Below are positions 18,259 to 26,914 of a stretch of DNA of 64,000 bases, piece by piece (position 1 is the stretch's first letter; each line of letters begins with the position of its first letter). The translations under genes were made by a program, and so were the position numbers. Under the pieces are notes generated by a model, which worked only from the letters and a program-made list of their open reading frames with translations, made no database searches and was not told where the DNA came from. Location of the stretch: NCBI GenBank assembly GCA_947495135.1, contig CANLXN010000009.1, positions 1 through 64,000 on the forward strand, read 5' to 3'. This DNA comes from an uncultured Flavobacteriaceae bacterium (GTDB lineage Bacteria; Bacteroidota; Bacteroidia; Flavobacteriales; Flavobacteriaceae).

Positions 18259-18804
18259 ATGAAAATTTCAGAACTCAAAGAATTTCAGAAAGTCAAACGC
18301 CCGTCGCGAGACCAGTATGGAAATAGAATCTATGAGGAGGTCGAATTTGAAAAATTATACGATCCTTCGGAGACGAGTCTTAATAGGCGGTTTTTCTCTA
18401 AACTTATGGATATCGCGTTCGCAATAGCTGTTCAGATTTCACTTTCAAAAATTGGACTGATAGAAACGAGCAGCTTGTGGTTTGATTTAGGAATACTGCT
18501 TGTCTTAATCATTCTAACAAGTTCCCTAATGGAATGGACTATTGGATCTTCATTTGGAAAGCTATTATTTAATTTAGAAGTCGTCAATGATTACTGTAAA
18601 AGTCTTAGCCTGAAAAGATCAATGTATAAAAACATCTTTTCGTTCGGAATTATTTTTGTTCTCTTTTTTTCTCATGTAACCGTCGGATTTAGTGGCTTTT
18701 ATACCAAATGGTTGAAGAAAAGGTCCATTTATGTTATTAGAAGAACAGAACGGACGGTGATAAAGAAAATGATGCAACACAAGTATAACATCAGTGAAGA
18801 GTAA
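18259..18804 (+). CDS. RDD-like membrane protein
   Basis: 181 residues. A polar N-terminal 40 residues leads into an RDD-like domain: the Arg and Asp of the motif in NRRFFSKLMDIAFAIAV (about 43-59), then helices at about 65-80 and 90-105, then SSFGKLLFNLEVVND with a following Arg in LKRSMYKN, matching the T/SxGK...LxVxD...R pattern of RDD proteins. A further helix is at about 130-150. RDD proteins are poorly understood membrane proteins, some linked to Na+/H+ exchange. The tail is strongly basic. It overlaps the next gene by 11 bases. Confidence 0.6.
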   Translation: MKISELKEFQKVKRPSRDQYGNRIYEEVEFEKLYDPSETSLNRRFFSKLMDIAFAIAVQISLSKIGLIETSSLWFDLGILLVLIILTSSLMEWTIGSSFGKLLFNLEVVNDYCKSLSLKRSMYKNIFSFGIIFVLFFSHVTVGFSGFYTKWLKKRSIYVIRRTERTVIKKMMQHKYNISEE

Positions 18805-19222
18805 TTTCGATAAAATAATAATCAAGGAAAAAAGACGCTACAGAGCGCTTTTTATTCTTTTACCTGGGTATATAATATTCTGTATGCTTGCTTATTATTC
18901 TTTTAGGAGGAAAGATGCAGTAGAAATTCAATATGAAATGGGATATGAATTCACGGTTGAATCTGCATATAGTAATAGGGGTTCTTATATACTGAATCAC
19001 AGTTATTTCCTAGACACTTCGGCTCCAATAATAACAGATAATAAAAATACCATTTCAGGCACTACAAATTTCAACTTATTTAAATGGGAATATGTTACTT
19101 CAGACCCAGTTATTTCTGATGTAAAAGCTCCTTTCCTATTTAAAAAACAAGCTTTTAATGACACCATTCGCATCCTAATAGAGAATCAGGAGATTGTTCT
19201 TTTGCTTAAAAATCGGGAGTAA
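18794..19222 (+). CDS. Single-pass membrane protein of unknown function
   Basis: 142 residues: a basic N-terminus (KEKRRYR), one membrane helix (about 18-37), then a domain of about 100 residues predicted to lie outside the cytoplasm, beta-rich with short polar loops. The start overlaps the RDD-like gene by 11 bases, so the two are translationally coupled and may work together. No family is recognised. Confidence 0.55.
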   Translation: MKSNFDKIIIKEKRRYRALFILLPGYIIFCMLAYYSFRRKDAVEIQYEMGYEFTVESAYSNRGSYILNHSYFLDTSAPIITDNKNTISGTTNFNLFKWEYVTSDPVISDVKAPFLFKKQAFNDTIRILIENQEIVLLLKNRE

Positions 19223-19277
19223 TTATTCGTTCACACATCAATTTTAAGAAATACATTAGCTTCGCTAAATTGAAATC

Positions 19278-19619
19278 ATGAATAACTTAAAACAAATTCT
19301 AACCTATGTTTTCTGGACAATATTTTCATTATTAGCTGGTGTAGTTTACATGCGCATTGTATTAGGTCCTAAGCCAGAACCTTCCACCGGGTTTTTGAAA
19401 ATGTTCGACTGGGCATATGATGTCGCATTAATTCAGGTAGGATTTATTATTGGAGGTATCATAGCCTTACTTTATATCCTGCTAGATGTACTTTACCTTA
19501 AACAAAAGCTTAAAAACCATTCAAAAAAAACAATTATCCGTTTTCTTATGATAATCGTCATAACCGCGATAGTAGGAACAATCCATTATATATTTGAGAA
19601 AGTCATTGATATTATTTAA
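19278..19619 (+). CDS. Small membrane protein of unknown function
   Basis: 113 residues with three hydrophobic helices (about 8-27, 50-73 and 88-105) and a lysine-rich loop (KQKLKNHSKKTI) between the last two. It ends the run of small membrane proteins and is followed at once by a hairpin terminator. The family is not recognised. Confidence 0.55.
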   Translation: MNNLKQILTYVFWTIFSLLAGVVYMRIVLGPKPEPSTGFLKMFDWAYDVALIQVGFIIGGIIALLYILLDVLYLKQKLKNHSKKTIIRFLMIIVITAIVGTIHYIFEKVIDII

Positions 19620-19622
19620 AAA

Positions 19623-19660
19623 CAAAAAAATGGCTTCAAAACAATTGAAGCCATTTTCTT
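19623..19660. terminator. Bidirectional terminator
   Basis: AATGGCTTCAA (19629-19639) and TTGAAGCCATT (19645-19655) form a perfect 11-bp stem with A-rich and T-rich flanks, serving both converging genes. Confidence 0.85.
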
Positions 19661-19679
19661 TTATTGATAGTTAAAAATA

Positions 19680-19979
19680 CTACTTGCAATTTGCAGTCAT
19701 TTCTAATTTTTCAAAACCAAGTATAAACGCTTTGTAAGAAACGGTAGTGGTTATATTTGTGATTCCATTAGAACACTGGCTGTCCAACTCGTTTAAAGCC
19801 TTAGCAGTTTCTGCTTGTGTATCCATTGCTGTTAAACCAAAAACATTCGTGTTCTTTTTAACAATGCTCACTTCTTTCCCAGCTTTAGCATAACTAGACG
19901 GTGTAGACACAATTCCTGCAACTCCACAGCTAGACAATAACATTCCTGAAACCATCGATAATACAATTAATTTTTTCAT
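19680..19979 (-). CDS. Small TRL-like lipoprotein
   Basis: 99 residues from the ATG at 19979. The open frame extends upstream, but this ATG begins a clear lipoprotein signal (MKKLIVLSMVSGMLLSSCG, lipobox LSSC, Cys about 19). The mature part (KKNTNVFGLT...AKALNELDSQCSNGITNITTT) has the short alternating pattern of TRL-like small lipoproteins. It has no catalytic motif and probably sits in the cell envelope. A TAGATTTG -7 element lies 25 bases upstream. Confidence 0.7.
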   Translation of the reverse strand: MKKLIVLSMVSGMLLSSCGVAGIVSTPSSYAKAGKEVSIVKKNTNVFGLTAMDTQAETAKALNELDSQCSNGITNITTTVSYKAFILGFEKLEMTANCK

Positions 19980-20308
19980 AAAAATATGTTTTAAATTTTC
20001 GTGCAAATCTAGCGGAATATGCAGGAATAACACCTTATAATCGTATAAATAAAAACTTATAATAACAGTGGCAATAGCACCAAATAAACCCGTCTGACAC
20101 ACAGATAGTTGGCATTAAAAACAAAGAAAATCCAATCAAAAAAAAAACGAAACCAAAACACCAGATCCTGCTACGACTGGTCTCCTAATTTTATTAAAAG
20201 TTTGGTATATTTGGTAAGACCTTCAATTTTACAGACTTAGATTTATTTAAGCAACTGTTTGCAATCGATACACTAACCACTCTTAAATTAACTACAACTG
20301 ATCTCATT
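19980..20308. other. Divergent intergenic region with two -7 elements
   Basis: Between the lipoprotein and DinB-like genes. It holds minus-strand TAGATTTG (20004-20011), 25 bases before the lipoprotein start, and plus-strand TATATTTG (20206-20213), 95 bases before the DinB-like start. Neither has a good TTG at the expected distance. Otherwise it is AT-rich with nothing coding. Confidence 0.4.
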
Positions 20309-20953
20309 ATGAATAAAAACGCGAAAACAAACAGACGAAATTTCCTCAAAGGGGCTACTTTTTTAGGTGCAGGAATAGCCGCTGCTTCATTCATGAATTT
20401 TGCCGAAGCTTCTCCTAGTAGCACATCAGACAATCTGTACTTAATTGGTCCGCAAGAAGGCTATACACCTCAAATTGGAACACTGCTATCCACTATGACT
20501 ATGATGAGAAAATGGGTAATCGACACCGTTAAAGATTTGTCGATCGAAGAATTGGATTATCAAATAGACGATCAATCAAATTCTATTGGCGCCATGCTTT
20601 TACATTTAGCGGCTACCGAGCGATACTATCAGTTACATACTTTTGATGAAATGGAGTGGGGAACTTGGGGCGAGGATATAAAGGAAGAATGGGACGTTCC
20701 AAGTGGTTTGGGCGAAAAAGGACGAGCGCAGATTAAAGGCAATGACATTAACTACTACTTATCCAAACTAGAGGAAGTAAGAGAGGTAACCAAAAAAGAG
20801 TTTGCTAAAAGAGATGATGATTGGATTATGGAGGCAACATCTTTTTTCGAAAACAAACCAACCAATAACTACTGTAAATGGTTCCATGTCTGCGAACATG
20901 AATCCAATCATAGAGGTCAGATCAAATTTATTCTAAAAAGAATTGGACAATAG
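20309..20953 (+). CDS. Tat-exported DinB-family protein
   Basis: 214 residues. The N-terminus carries a twin-arginine signal (NRRNFLKGATFLGAGIAAAS, residues about 8-27), so it should be exported folded. The rest is a DinB four-helix domain: the helix with MLLHLAATERYYQ supplies one metal-ligand His, and FHVCEHESNHRGQI near the C-terminus supplies two more, a full H-H-H metal site. DinB proteins include thiol-dependent transferases and isomerases; the reaction here is unknown. Most family members are cytoplasmic, so Tat export is notable. tatC is at 37056-37889. Confidence 0.82.
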   Translation: MNKNAKTNRRNFLKGATFLGAGIAAASFMNFAEASPSSTSDNLYLIGPQEGYTPQIGTLLSTMTMMRKWVIDTVKDLSIEELDYQIDDQSNSIGAMLLHLAATERYYQLHTFDEMEWGTWGEDIKEEWDVPSGLGEKGRAQIKGNDINYYLSKLEEVREVTKKEFAKRDDDWIMEATSFFENKPTNNYCKWFHVCEHESNHRGQIKFILKRIGQ

Positions 20954-20957
20954 GTTG

Positions 20958-21713
20958 ATGAAGAAACAATTTCACATACTCAACGGGGATGCCTTAAAAG
21001 AACAATTTCCGAAGCAGCTTCAAGGAGATTTTATGGTTGCCCGTGAATGTTTGGTAGATGGCAGTGTGGAAGGAGAGGATTTAACCCAACTTTACCGTAC
21101 CCGCGCACAATTTCTGAGCGAGCATTATGAGGGTTGCACCACAAAGGGTTATTATGAAAACACTGTTTCCGAATTTCAGAAAATAGAAGACCTTACATCA
21201 GATTACGACCTAAACCTCTGGTTTGAGGACGATCTTTTTTGTCAAGTAAACTTATGGTTTGTACTTAATTTGATCGCTAACAACTATAAGAATCAATCCA
21301 TTTTCTTAGTTCGTCCTAAAATCACTTGCCCTTATAATTTCGGGGCAATGACGAAGGAAGAATTAGAAAGCGCTTTTCAGAATAAAACAAGCATAGAATT
21401 TTCAGAATTGACCGAACTAAGCAACTTATGGCCCCTTTATCAAAAAAACGACGGCTACAAAATGCTTCAAATTTCAGAAAAACTAAACCCCAAATTCCCA
21501 TTCCTCCTACCTGCAATTAATGCGCATAGAGATCGACTTCCAAAAAATGGAGAATTAGGGAGACCCACTCAAGCACTTATTCAAATAATGGAGGAACTGC
21601 AGACAACAGAATTTGTTCCCATATTTAGAGCGTTTTGGGAGAGAGAAGGCATCTATGGATTTGGAGATTCGCAGGTAAAAAGAATCTATGATGAGCTACT
21701 CCAAGGGCGATAA
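20958..21713 (+). CDS. DUF1835 domain protein
   Basis: 251 residues from the ATG at 20958 (MKKQFHILNGDALKEQFP); a TTG five codons upstream is less likely and overlaps the previous gene. The N-terminal ~115 residues match DUF1835 (HILNGD, then a RECLVDG motif and LWFEDDLFCQVNLWF). The C-terminal part is helical and ends with a winged-helix-like stretch. Function unknown; relatives are found near stress and regulatory genes. It begins 4 bases after the DinB-like gene and is probably co-transcribed. Confidence 0.75.
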   Translation: MKKQFHILNGDALKEQFPKQLQGDFMVARECLVDGSVEGEDLTQLYRTRAQFLSEHYEGCTTKGYYENTVSEFQKIEDLTSDYDLNLWFEDDLFCQVNLWFVLNLIANNYKNQSIFLVRPKITCPYNFGAMTKEELESAFQNKTSIEFSELTELSNLWPLYQKNDGYKMLQISEKLNPKFPFLLPAINAHRDRLPKNGELGRPTQALIQIMEELQTTEFVPIFRAFWEREGIYGFGDSQVKRIYDELLQGR

Positions 21714-21794
21714 TCTTTTAGTTTAGTTATATTTAGACGTACAACCTTAAAACCGTTTGCTCGTATTTAAGAGCTACCTAAAAATCTACTCACT

Positions 21795-22208
21795 ATGAAA
21801 ACAAAACTTGGCATATTAATTCTTGTTCTAGGAGTCTTAAGTAGCTGCCAACAGAAGGTAGTATTGAAAAACACCAAAATAAAAGAAGGAATGATCAAGG
21901 TGGCTATCTTTTATCCCAATGGAGAGGGCAAGACGTTCGATATGGATTATTATTCTCAAAAACATATGCCCATGGCGGCAAGTTTATTCGGTGATTCTTT
22001 AAAAGCAATGTCAATTGATGAAGGCCTCTCGAACGGAAATCCTGACCTGCCAGTTCAATATATGGCCATAGGATATTTTTTCTTCGAAGATATGTCTTCA
22101 TTTAAAACCGCTATGGGTGCCAACCAAGCAACCCTAAAAGCAGATGTTCCAAATTACACCAATATCCAACCCATCATTCAAATAAGTAAAGTACAGACAG
22201 TAGAATAG
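21795..22208 (+). CDS. EthD-family lipoprotein
   Basis: 137 residues. Residues 1-18 are a lipoprotein signal (LGVLSSC, lipidated Cys about 18). The remainder is an EthD-type ferredoxin-like (dimeric alpha/beta barrel) domain: IKVAIFYPNGEGKTFDMDYY, KHMPMAASLFGD and a final NIQPIIQISKV strand. EthD proteins are usually cytoplasmic and small; this one should be anchored in the envelope. Its role is unknown, although relatives are linked to monooxygenase or degradation pathways. Confidence 0.8.
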   Translation: MKTKLGILILVLGVLSSCQQKVVLKNTKIKEGMIKVAIFYPNGEGKTFDMDYYSQKHMPMAASLFGDSLKAMSIDEGLSNGNPDLPVQYMAIGYFFFEDMSSFKTAMGANQATLKADVPNYTNIQPIIQISKVQTVE

Positions 22209-22252
22209 GAAGTTCATAAATCTATCCAAAACAATAACCTATAGAATTGACC

Positions 22253-22618
22253 ATGAAAACAACACCTGAACACAATGAGAGAGTAGCAAAAATGAAGTTC
22301 TATTCCGTATTCCCACATTATGTTACAAAAGTGGAGAAAAAAGGAAGAACGAAAGAAGAACTATATCAAGTGATAGAATGGCTCACAGGCTTCGATGAAC
22401 TTAAATTACAAGAACTTATGGACGAGCAGGTCACATTTAAAACCTTCTTTGAAAGAGCCAAACTAAATCCCAACGCCCACCTCATCAAGGGAGTTATTTG
22501 TGGTTATCGAATAGAGGAAATTGATAATGAACTCACCAGACAAACGAGATATCTCGACAAACTCATAGACGAATTGGCAAGAGGAAGGAAGATGGATAAA
22601 ATCTTGCGAAAACAATAA
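22253..22618 (+). CDS. DUF2200 family protein
   Basis: 121 residues from the ATG at 22253; a TTG two codons earlier is also possible. The sequence VAKMKFYSVFPHYVTKVEKKGR, EVIEWLTGFDE-like VIEWLTGFDE, FFERAKLNPNAHLIKGVICG and the C-terminal RYLDKLIDELARGRKMDKIL are the family's conserved blocks. DUF2200 proteins are small, cytoplasmic and uncharacterised. Confidence 0.85.
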   Translation: MKTTPEHNERVAKMKFYSVFPHYVTKVEKKGRTKEELYQVIEWLTGFDELKLQELMDEQVTFKTFFERAKLNPNAHLIKGVICGYRIEEIDNELTRQTRYLDKLIDELARGRKMDKILRKQ

Positions 22619-22654
22619 ACAATCTACTGGCATACAAAAATCACAAAACACAGA

Positions 22655-23218
22655 ATGGAATTATATGAGAGGTTCATTGAATTGGTCGACGCAAATATTA
22701 CCTACTGCCTAATTCCAATGGTGTTGACATTATTAACGGCCGAACTGCTCTTTAAAAAGAGGTTTGAAACAAAAAAAGCACTTAACCTTATTCGATGGTT
22801 TATCATTCTTTACACCATTCTATCGCTGCTGTACTTTTTTATTGGAATTATAACAATGCCAGAAGAGTTTGCGTTCACACAGAGAGCAGCAGGACCATAC
22901 AAAATAACATATTGGTTCCTGTTTGTTTTAGCAACCGCCCTGCCCTTCACATTACTAAATAAAAAATTATCGAACAGTTACCCTTATACTATTTTTGTCG
23001 CGTTTTGCATGAAAATAGGGATGTTTTTTGAACGTTTCGTGATCATCGTTGCTAGCTTACATAGAGGTTATGATCCCTTACATGATAGCCATTCTTTTTG
23101 GAACAATTCGTTTGTCTTTGGCCTCACCGCTCTGTTTTTACAAGGATTGATCATTGCGATTCTGTTATTAGGTGTTTTTGAAATATTAAAACAACGAAAA
23201 CAACGTTTACCCTTTTAG
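22655..23218 (+). CDS. Multi-pass membrane protein, weak NrfD-like motif
   Basis: 187 residues with five hydrophobic helices (about 17-34, 48-70, 86-102, 112-132 and 154-175). Between helices 4 and 5 is FERFVIIVASLHRGYDP, reminiscent of the ERxxIxxxSL motif of NrfD/ActC-type quinol-interacting subunits. The protein is much shorter than that family (usually ten helices), so it may be a half-size relative or a chance match. No electron-transfer genes adjoin it. Confidence 0.55.
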   Translation: MELYERFIELVDANITYCLIPMVLTLLTAELLFKKRFETKKALNLIRWFIILYTILSLLYFFIGIITMPEEFAFTQRAAGPYKITYWFLFVLATALPFTLLNKKLSNSYPYTIFVAFCMKIGMFFERFVIIVASLHRGYDPLHDSHSFWNNSFVFGLTALFLQGLIIAILLLGVFEILKQRKQRLPF

Positions 23219-23229
23219 ACTGCATCTAA

Positions 23230-24387
23230 ATGAAAAACACTATCCTTCTATTCCTAATTACAACTATTTTAATTCCGTTCACATTATGCGCTCAACAAGA
23301 GACAAAAATGAACCCTAAAGGCACCCTGCTCATCATGGGAGGGGAATGTACTAACGACTTCTTTATATCAAAATTTGCGGCGCTCACAGGAAATATTGAA
23401 AGCAACATAGTAATTATTCCGACCGCGATGGAAGACAAATTTCTCGATACCGATAGAGATCTGGAACTACTTAAAAAGCCATTCGTGGATATCGGATTTA
23501 AAAACATCCAAATTGTGCACACCAGAGAGAAGAACGTTGCCAATAGCGATTCACTTAATGATGTACTATTATCTGCAGACGGAGTTTGGATCACGGGAGG
23601 AAGACAGTGGCGCCTAGCAAAATCTTATCACGGCACCGAAATAGTTCGCTCTTTAACTACATTATTAAATGAGGGAAAGGTGATTGCAGGCACCTCTGCT
23701 GGAGCATCCATCATGGGCAGTGTTCTTGTGAGAGGGGATTCTAAAGATCACACCATTATGCTTGGAGATTTTCAGCACGGATTTGCGTTTATTTCAAATT
23801 TCGCAATAGATCAACACCATATTGCTCGTAACAGGCAGTTTGATATGTTCGAATTAAAAAAGGAGAAACCAACGATACTAGGTATTGGAATCGATGAAAA
23901 CACCGGAATTGTCCTAAACCAAAATAAATTTAGGGTAATTGGTAAAAGCTACGTCACTATATACGATGGGACCCGCTGGTCTCAAGAACGAGATACCATC
24001 TATGCCCTAGCAAAAAATGAACAGCAATTCTACACCCTCTCCAGTGGTCACGAATATGACCTCACCAAACGAAAAGTTATTTCAAAAGAAGACAGAAAAG
24101 CTTCCACTTACACTGAGGAAATGATCAAAAAACTTGTTGGAACCTATCAGCAACAGGAAGGACTGAAGTACGGATTGGACTTAAAAATAGCGGTTACCTA
24201 TGAAAACCAAGAATTGTATTTTGAACAGTCTTGGAATAAAGCCAAATACACCGTAGCATATCACTATTTAAACACTTTTTTTAGGCCGAATACACGCTCT
24301 GCTTTTCATTTCAATAAAGATAAATTAGGTGTTTTCAATTCCTTCGATTTCTTTCAATACGAGGCAACCAATTGGGTGAAATTATAG
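23230..24387 (+). CDS. Exported cyanophycinase-like S51 peptidase
   Basis: 385 residues with a signal peptide (1-21, ending CAQQ). Residues about 30-250 form an S51/cyanophycinase-like serine peptidase domain: LLIMGGE, VWITGGRQWR and the nucleophile elbow GTSAGAS (Ser about 156), with the HHIARNRQ segment downstream. The last ~130 residues are an extra domain resembling the lipocalin-like tails of other Bacteroidetes peptidases. The likely role is hydrolysis of beta-aspartyl or Asp-containing peptides outside the cytoplasm. True cyanophycin as substrate is not established. Confidence 0.85.
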   Translation: MKNTILLFLITTILIPFTLCAQQETKMNPKGTLLIMGGECTNDFFISKFAALTGNIESNIVIIPTAMEDKFLDTDRDLELLKKPFVDIGFKNIQIVHTREKNVANSDSLNDVLLSADGVWITGGRQWRLAKSYHGTEIVRSLTTLLNEGKVIAGTSAGASIMGSVLVRGDSKDHTIMLGDFQHGFAFISNFAIDQHHIARNRQFDMFELKKEKPTILGIGIDENTGIVLNQNKFRVIGKSYVTIYDGTRWSQERDTIYALAKNEQQFYTLSSGHEYDLTKRKVISKEDRKASTYTEEMIKKLVGTYQQQEGLKYGLDLKIAVTYENQELYFEQSWNKAKYTVAYHYLNTFFRPNTRSAFHFNKDKLGVFNSFDFFQYEATNWVKL

Positions 24388-24633
24388 AACTCATCTGAGC
24401 TCACTTTATTCTGAAATGTTCTACAAAGCAACCAATGTATTGTTTTTAGTAGCTTAGGCTAGACTTTATCCGTTGAAGACCTCCATTAACGGCTCTAATT
24501 AGGCCACAAATTCATTTCAGTAAATTGAAGAAATAAGCATTGGCTAACATAAACTTCTCTTTCGCAAACAAAATAATAAAAGGTCCTTTCGGCATATAAA
24601 ATTTGCACAAGTTTTAAGTACCTTTAACTCCAT

Positions 24634-25530
24634 ATGAAACGAATTTTATCCGAAATTTTTCAAATATCCATAGGTATTCTTCTCGCGAGTGTTGGACTGA
24701 AAATGTTTTTACTGCCCAACGGATTTTTAGACGGCGGTGTAACCGGAATAGCTATATTATTGAGTGAACTTTTTAACTTCGATATTTCATACCTTCTAAT
24801 TATTGTAAGCGTCCCGTTTCTAGCATTGGCATGGTTTACACTCACCAAGCGGATTTTTATCAAATCGGTTTTATCGATCATCGCATTGGCCATCATTATT
24901 CATTTTGAAAATTTTGTGGCAATTACCGACGACAAACTGCTCATAGCCATATTTGGAGGGCTTCTACTAGGCTCAGGCATTGGCCTAACCATTAAAAATG
25001 GTGCAGTTCTAGACGGTTCGGAAATATTAGGAATCTTTATAAATGAGCGTTTAGGAATTAGCATAGGGAAAGTCGTACTCCTTTTCAACGCTATCCTATT
25101 TGGAGCAACGGCACTTTTACTATCCATTGAAGTAGCCATGTACTCCATATTAACTTTTATAGTCACTGCTAAAATTATCGACCTCATGATTGAAGGCTTT
25201 GAAGACTACGTAGGATTAATGATTGTGTCTGAAAAAACAAAAGAAATTGACCAAGAACTCATCCGTGTGATTGCCACAGGAACCACACTATACAAAGGAT
25301 CCGGAGGTTATGGAAAAAGAGGCGTACAAACCGAAAAGGATATCCTCCACACCGTAATCAATAGAATTGACATTAGACGAACCTATACCTTAATCGACTC
25401 CATCGACCCACATGCCTTTATCATAGAATTTGACGTCAATAACATAAAAGGCGGTATTTATACAAAGTTCCTTTCCAAAGAAGGACTCAAAAAACTATCT
25501 CCATCTATTCCCGAAAAAACAAAGGAATAA
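24634..25530 (+). CDS. YitT family membrane protein
   Basis: 298 residues. The N-terminal two thirds carry five to six membrane helices of the YitT/DUF161 type (LLPNGFLDGGVTGIAILLSELF, GSGIGLTIKNGAVLDGSEIL). The C-terminal ~80 residues are a cytoplasmic DUF2179 domain (GTTLYKGSGGYGKRGVQTEKDILHTVINR). Members are widespread inner-membrane proteins of unknown substrate. It is followed after 12 bases by the DUF4345 gene. Confidence 0.9.
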   Translation: MKRILSEIFQISIGILLASVGLKMFLLPNGFLDGGVTGIAILLSELFNFDISYLLIIVSVPFLALAWFTLTKRIFIKSVLSIIALAIIIHFENFVAITDDKLLIAIFGGLLLGSGIGLTIKNGAVLDGSEILGIFINERLGISIGKVVLLFNAILFGATALLLSIEVAMYSILTFIVTAKIIDLMIEGFEDYVGLMIVSEKTKEIDQELIRVIATGTTLYKGSGGYGKRGVQTEKDILHTVINRIDIRRTYTLIDSIDPHAFIIEFDVNNIKGGIYTKFLSKEGLKKLSPSIPEKTKE

Positions 25531-25542
25531 GCGCCATCGTTT

Positions 25543-25938
25543 ATGGGTAATTACCAACAAAAATTCATCAAAAACTTACAACTAGGCATATCGGCGACCG
25601 TAGTCATTATCGCCGGACTCATCTATGGATTTCATCCCAGTGAGATATTACCAGCGATATTCGGATTTGAAGTACAAGATTTGGAACTCAAAAATATTTT
25701 TAGAGCCATCATGGGGCTCTACCTCGCTCTTGGTGCTTTTTGGATTGTAGCAATTAGAAATCCGACACACTGGCGCAGTGCAACCCTTATCAATGTAATA
25801 TTCATGGGAGGACTGGCATTTGGTAGAGCTATAAGCACCATTTTCGATGGAATCTCATTTCAGTTTACCATTGGACTCATACTCGAATCGTTCATGATGT
25901 TTTGGGGGATTTACAATCTTAAAAAGTATAAAGACTAA
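25543..25938 (+). CDS. DUF4345 family membrane protein
   Basis: 131 residues with four hydrophobic helices (about 15-32, 47-70, 78-96, 103-122). The conserved FRAIMGLYLALGAFWI, FMGGLAFGRAIS and the final FMMFWGIY are family hallmarks. Function unknown. The 12-base gap to the YitT-family gene suggests co-transcription. Confidence 0.75.
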   Translation: MGNYQQKFIKNLQLGISATVVIIAGLIYGFHPSEILPAIFGFEVQDLELKNIFRAIMGLYLALGAFWIVAIRNPTHWRSATLINVIFMGGLAFGRAISTIFDGISFQFTIGLILESFMMFWGIYNLKKYKD

Positions 25939-26051
25939 AAAACCCAATCATTTTTATCTTTCAAGACTTGTTTTTTTTACTTCAAGCATAACAAAATAAT
26001 AACAGCAACGTTTATTTCTACTAACTCAGCCCTGAACAAATTTCAATGTAA

Positions 26052-26741
26052 ATGAAAAATACCCTACTAGTATTATTATGCCTTATTACTACATCTACAC
26101 TTAAAGCACAACAGGAAACGGATCAAAAAATGGCTTCCCCTATCAACGAGCCATTGATCACGTTGAACGTCATCACCCCCTTTCAATTTAACACTCCACG
26201 CTATCAACTGGGGTACATTCACACCCTTAACGACCGCTGGAAAATTGGAGCTGATATTGGTTATGGTAGCGAAGCAATTAGTATTGACATCTCCAATTCT
26301 GTCATCGATAGTGAGGATTATCAACTGATGGAAGCACGCACAGAGATTTATTATATGCTTAATAGCAAAAGAAAATGGAATCACTACCTCTCTGCCGAAC
26401 TGTTTTTAATTAAACATGAAGAGACCTTTCTAAACGAGAGCTACCGCTCCAACGACGAAACGGCTACTGTATTTTTCGACAGCGCAGATTACACTAGAAT
26501 TAAGCAAGGAATTAATATCAAATACGGTGCTTTCTTTGACATTTCTGAAAAGCTAGGGGTTAACTTTTACTACGGATTTGGAGTTCGTGTGCGGGATAAC
26601 AAGTTCGAAAATCTCGTTAATTTTGAAATCAACGAAGGCTTCGAAGAGGGATTTACGTTTGGCGATGACTATCGTACGCAGCAGGGAAGACGTGTGGGAT
26701 TTAATGTGGCACTCGGTCTCAAATTATACTATAAACTATAG
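26052..26741 (+). CDS. Exported outer-membrane beta-barrel-like protein
   Basis: 229 residues with a signal peptide (1-19, ending LKAQQ). The mature part shows alternating amphipathic strands with aromatic girdles (TPRYQLGYIHTLNDRWKIG, LNSKRKWNHYLSAELFLI, GVNFYYGFGVRVRD) and a final RRVGFNVALGLKLYYKL strand ending in a hydrophobic residue, typical of outer-membrane barrels of 8 to 10 strands. No specific family was recognised. Confidence 0.7.
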   Translation: MKNTLLVLLCLITTSTLKAQQETDQKMASPINEPLITLNVITPFQFNTPRYQLGYIHTLNDRWKIGADIGYGSEAISIDISNSVIDSEDYQLMEARTEIYYMLNSKRKWNHYLSAELFLIKHEETFLNESYRSNDETATVFFDSADYTRIKQGINIKYGAFFDISEKLGVNFYYGFGVRVRDNKFENLVNFEINEGFEEGFTFGDDYRTQQGRRVGFNVALGLKLYYKL

Positions 26742-26914
26742 GTTTCCACTTGGTTTAAGTAGTTGAAGATGCATTTATTCTGAAATTTTCACATCGCGAT
26801 GACTTCCATTTAATTGAACAAAAGATACCGTGATTTCTCAATGGGGCTTATACCGAAAATGAGGCTTCATTTGGTTAGGATTGCTTATTTTTATAAGAAC
26901 CGAAACCAATCGTT

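Noticed and set aside
19980-20102. Upstream extension of the TRL-like lipoprotein
   Set aside because: The 41 extra residues would destroy the lipoprotein signal, and no promoter lies farther out.
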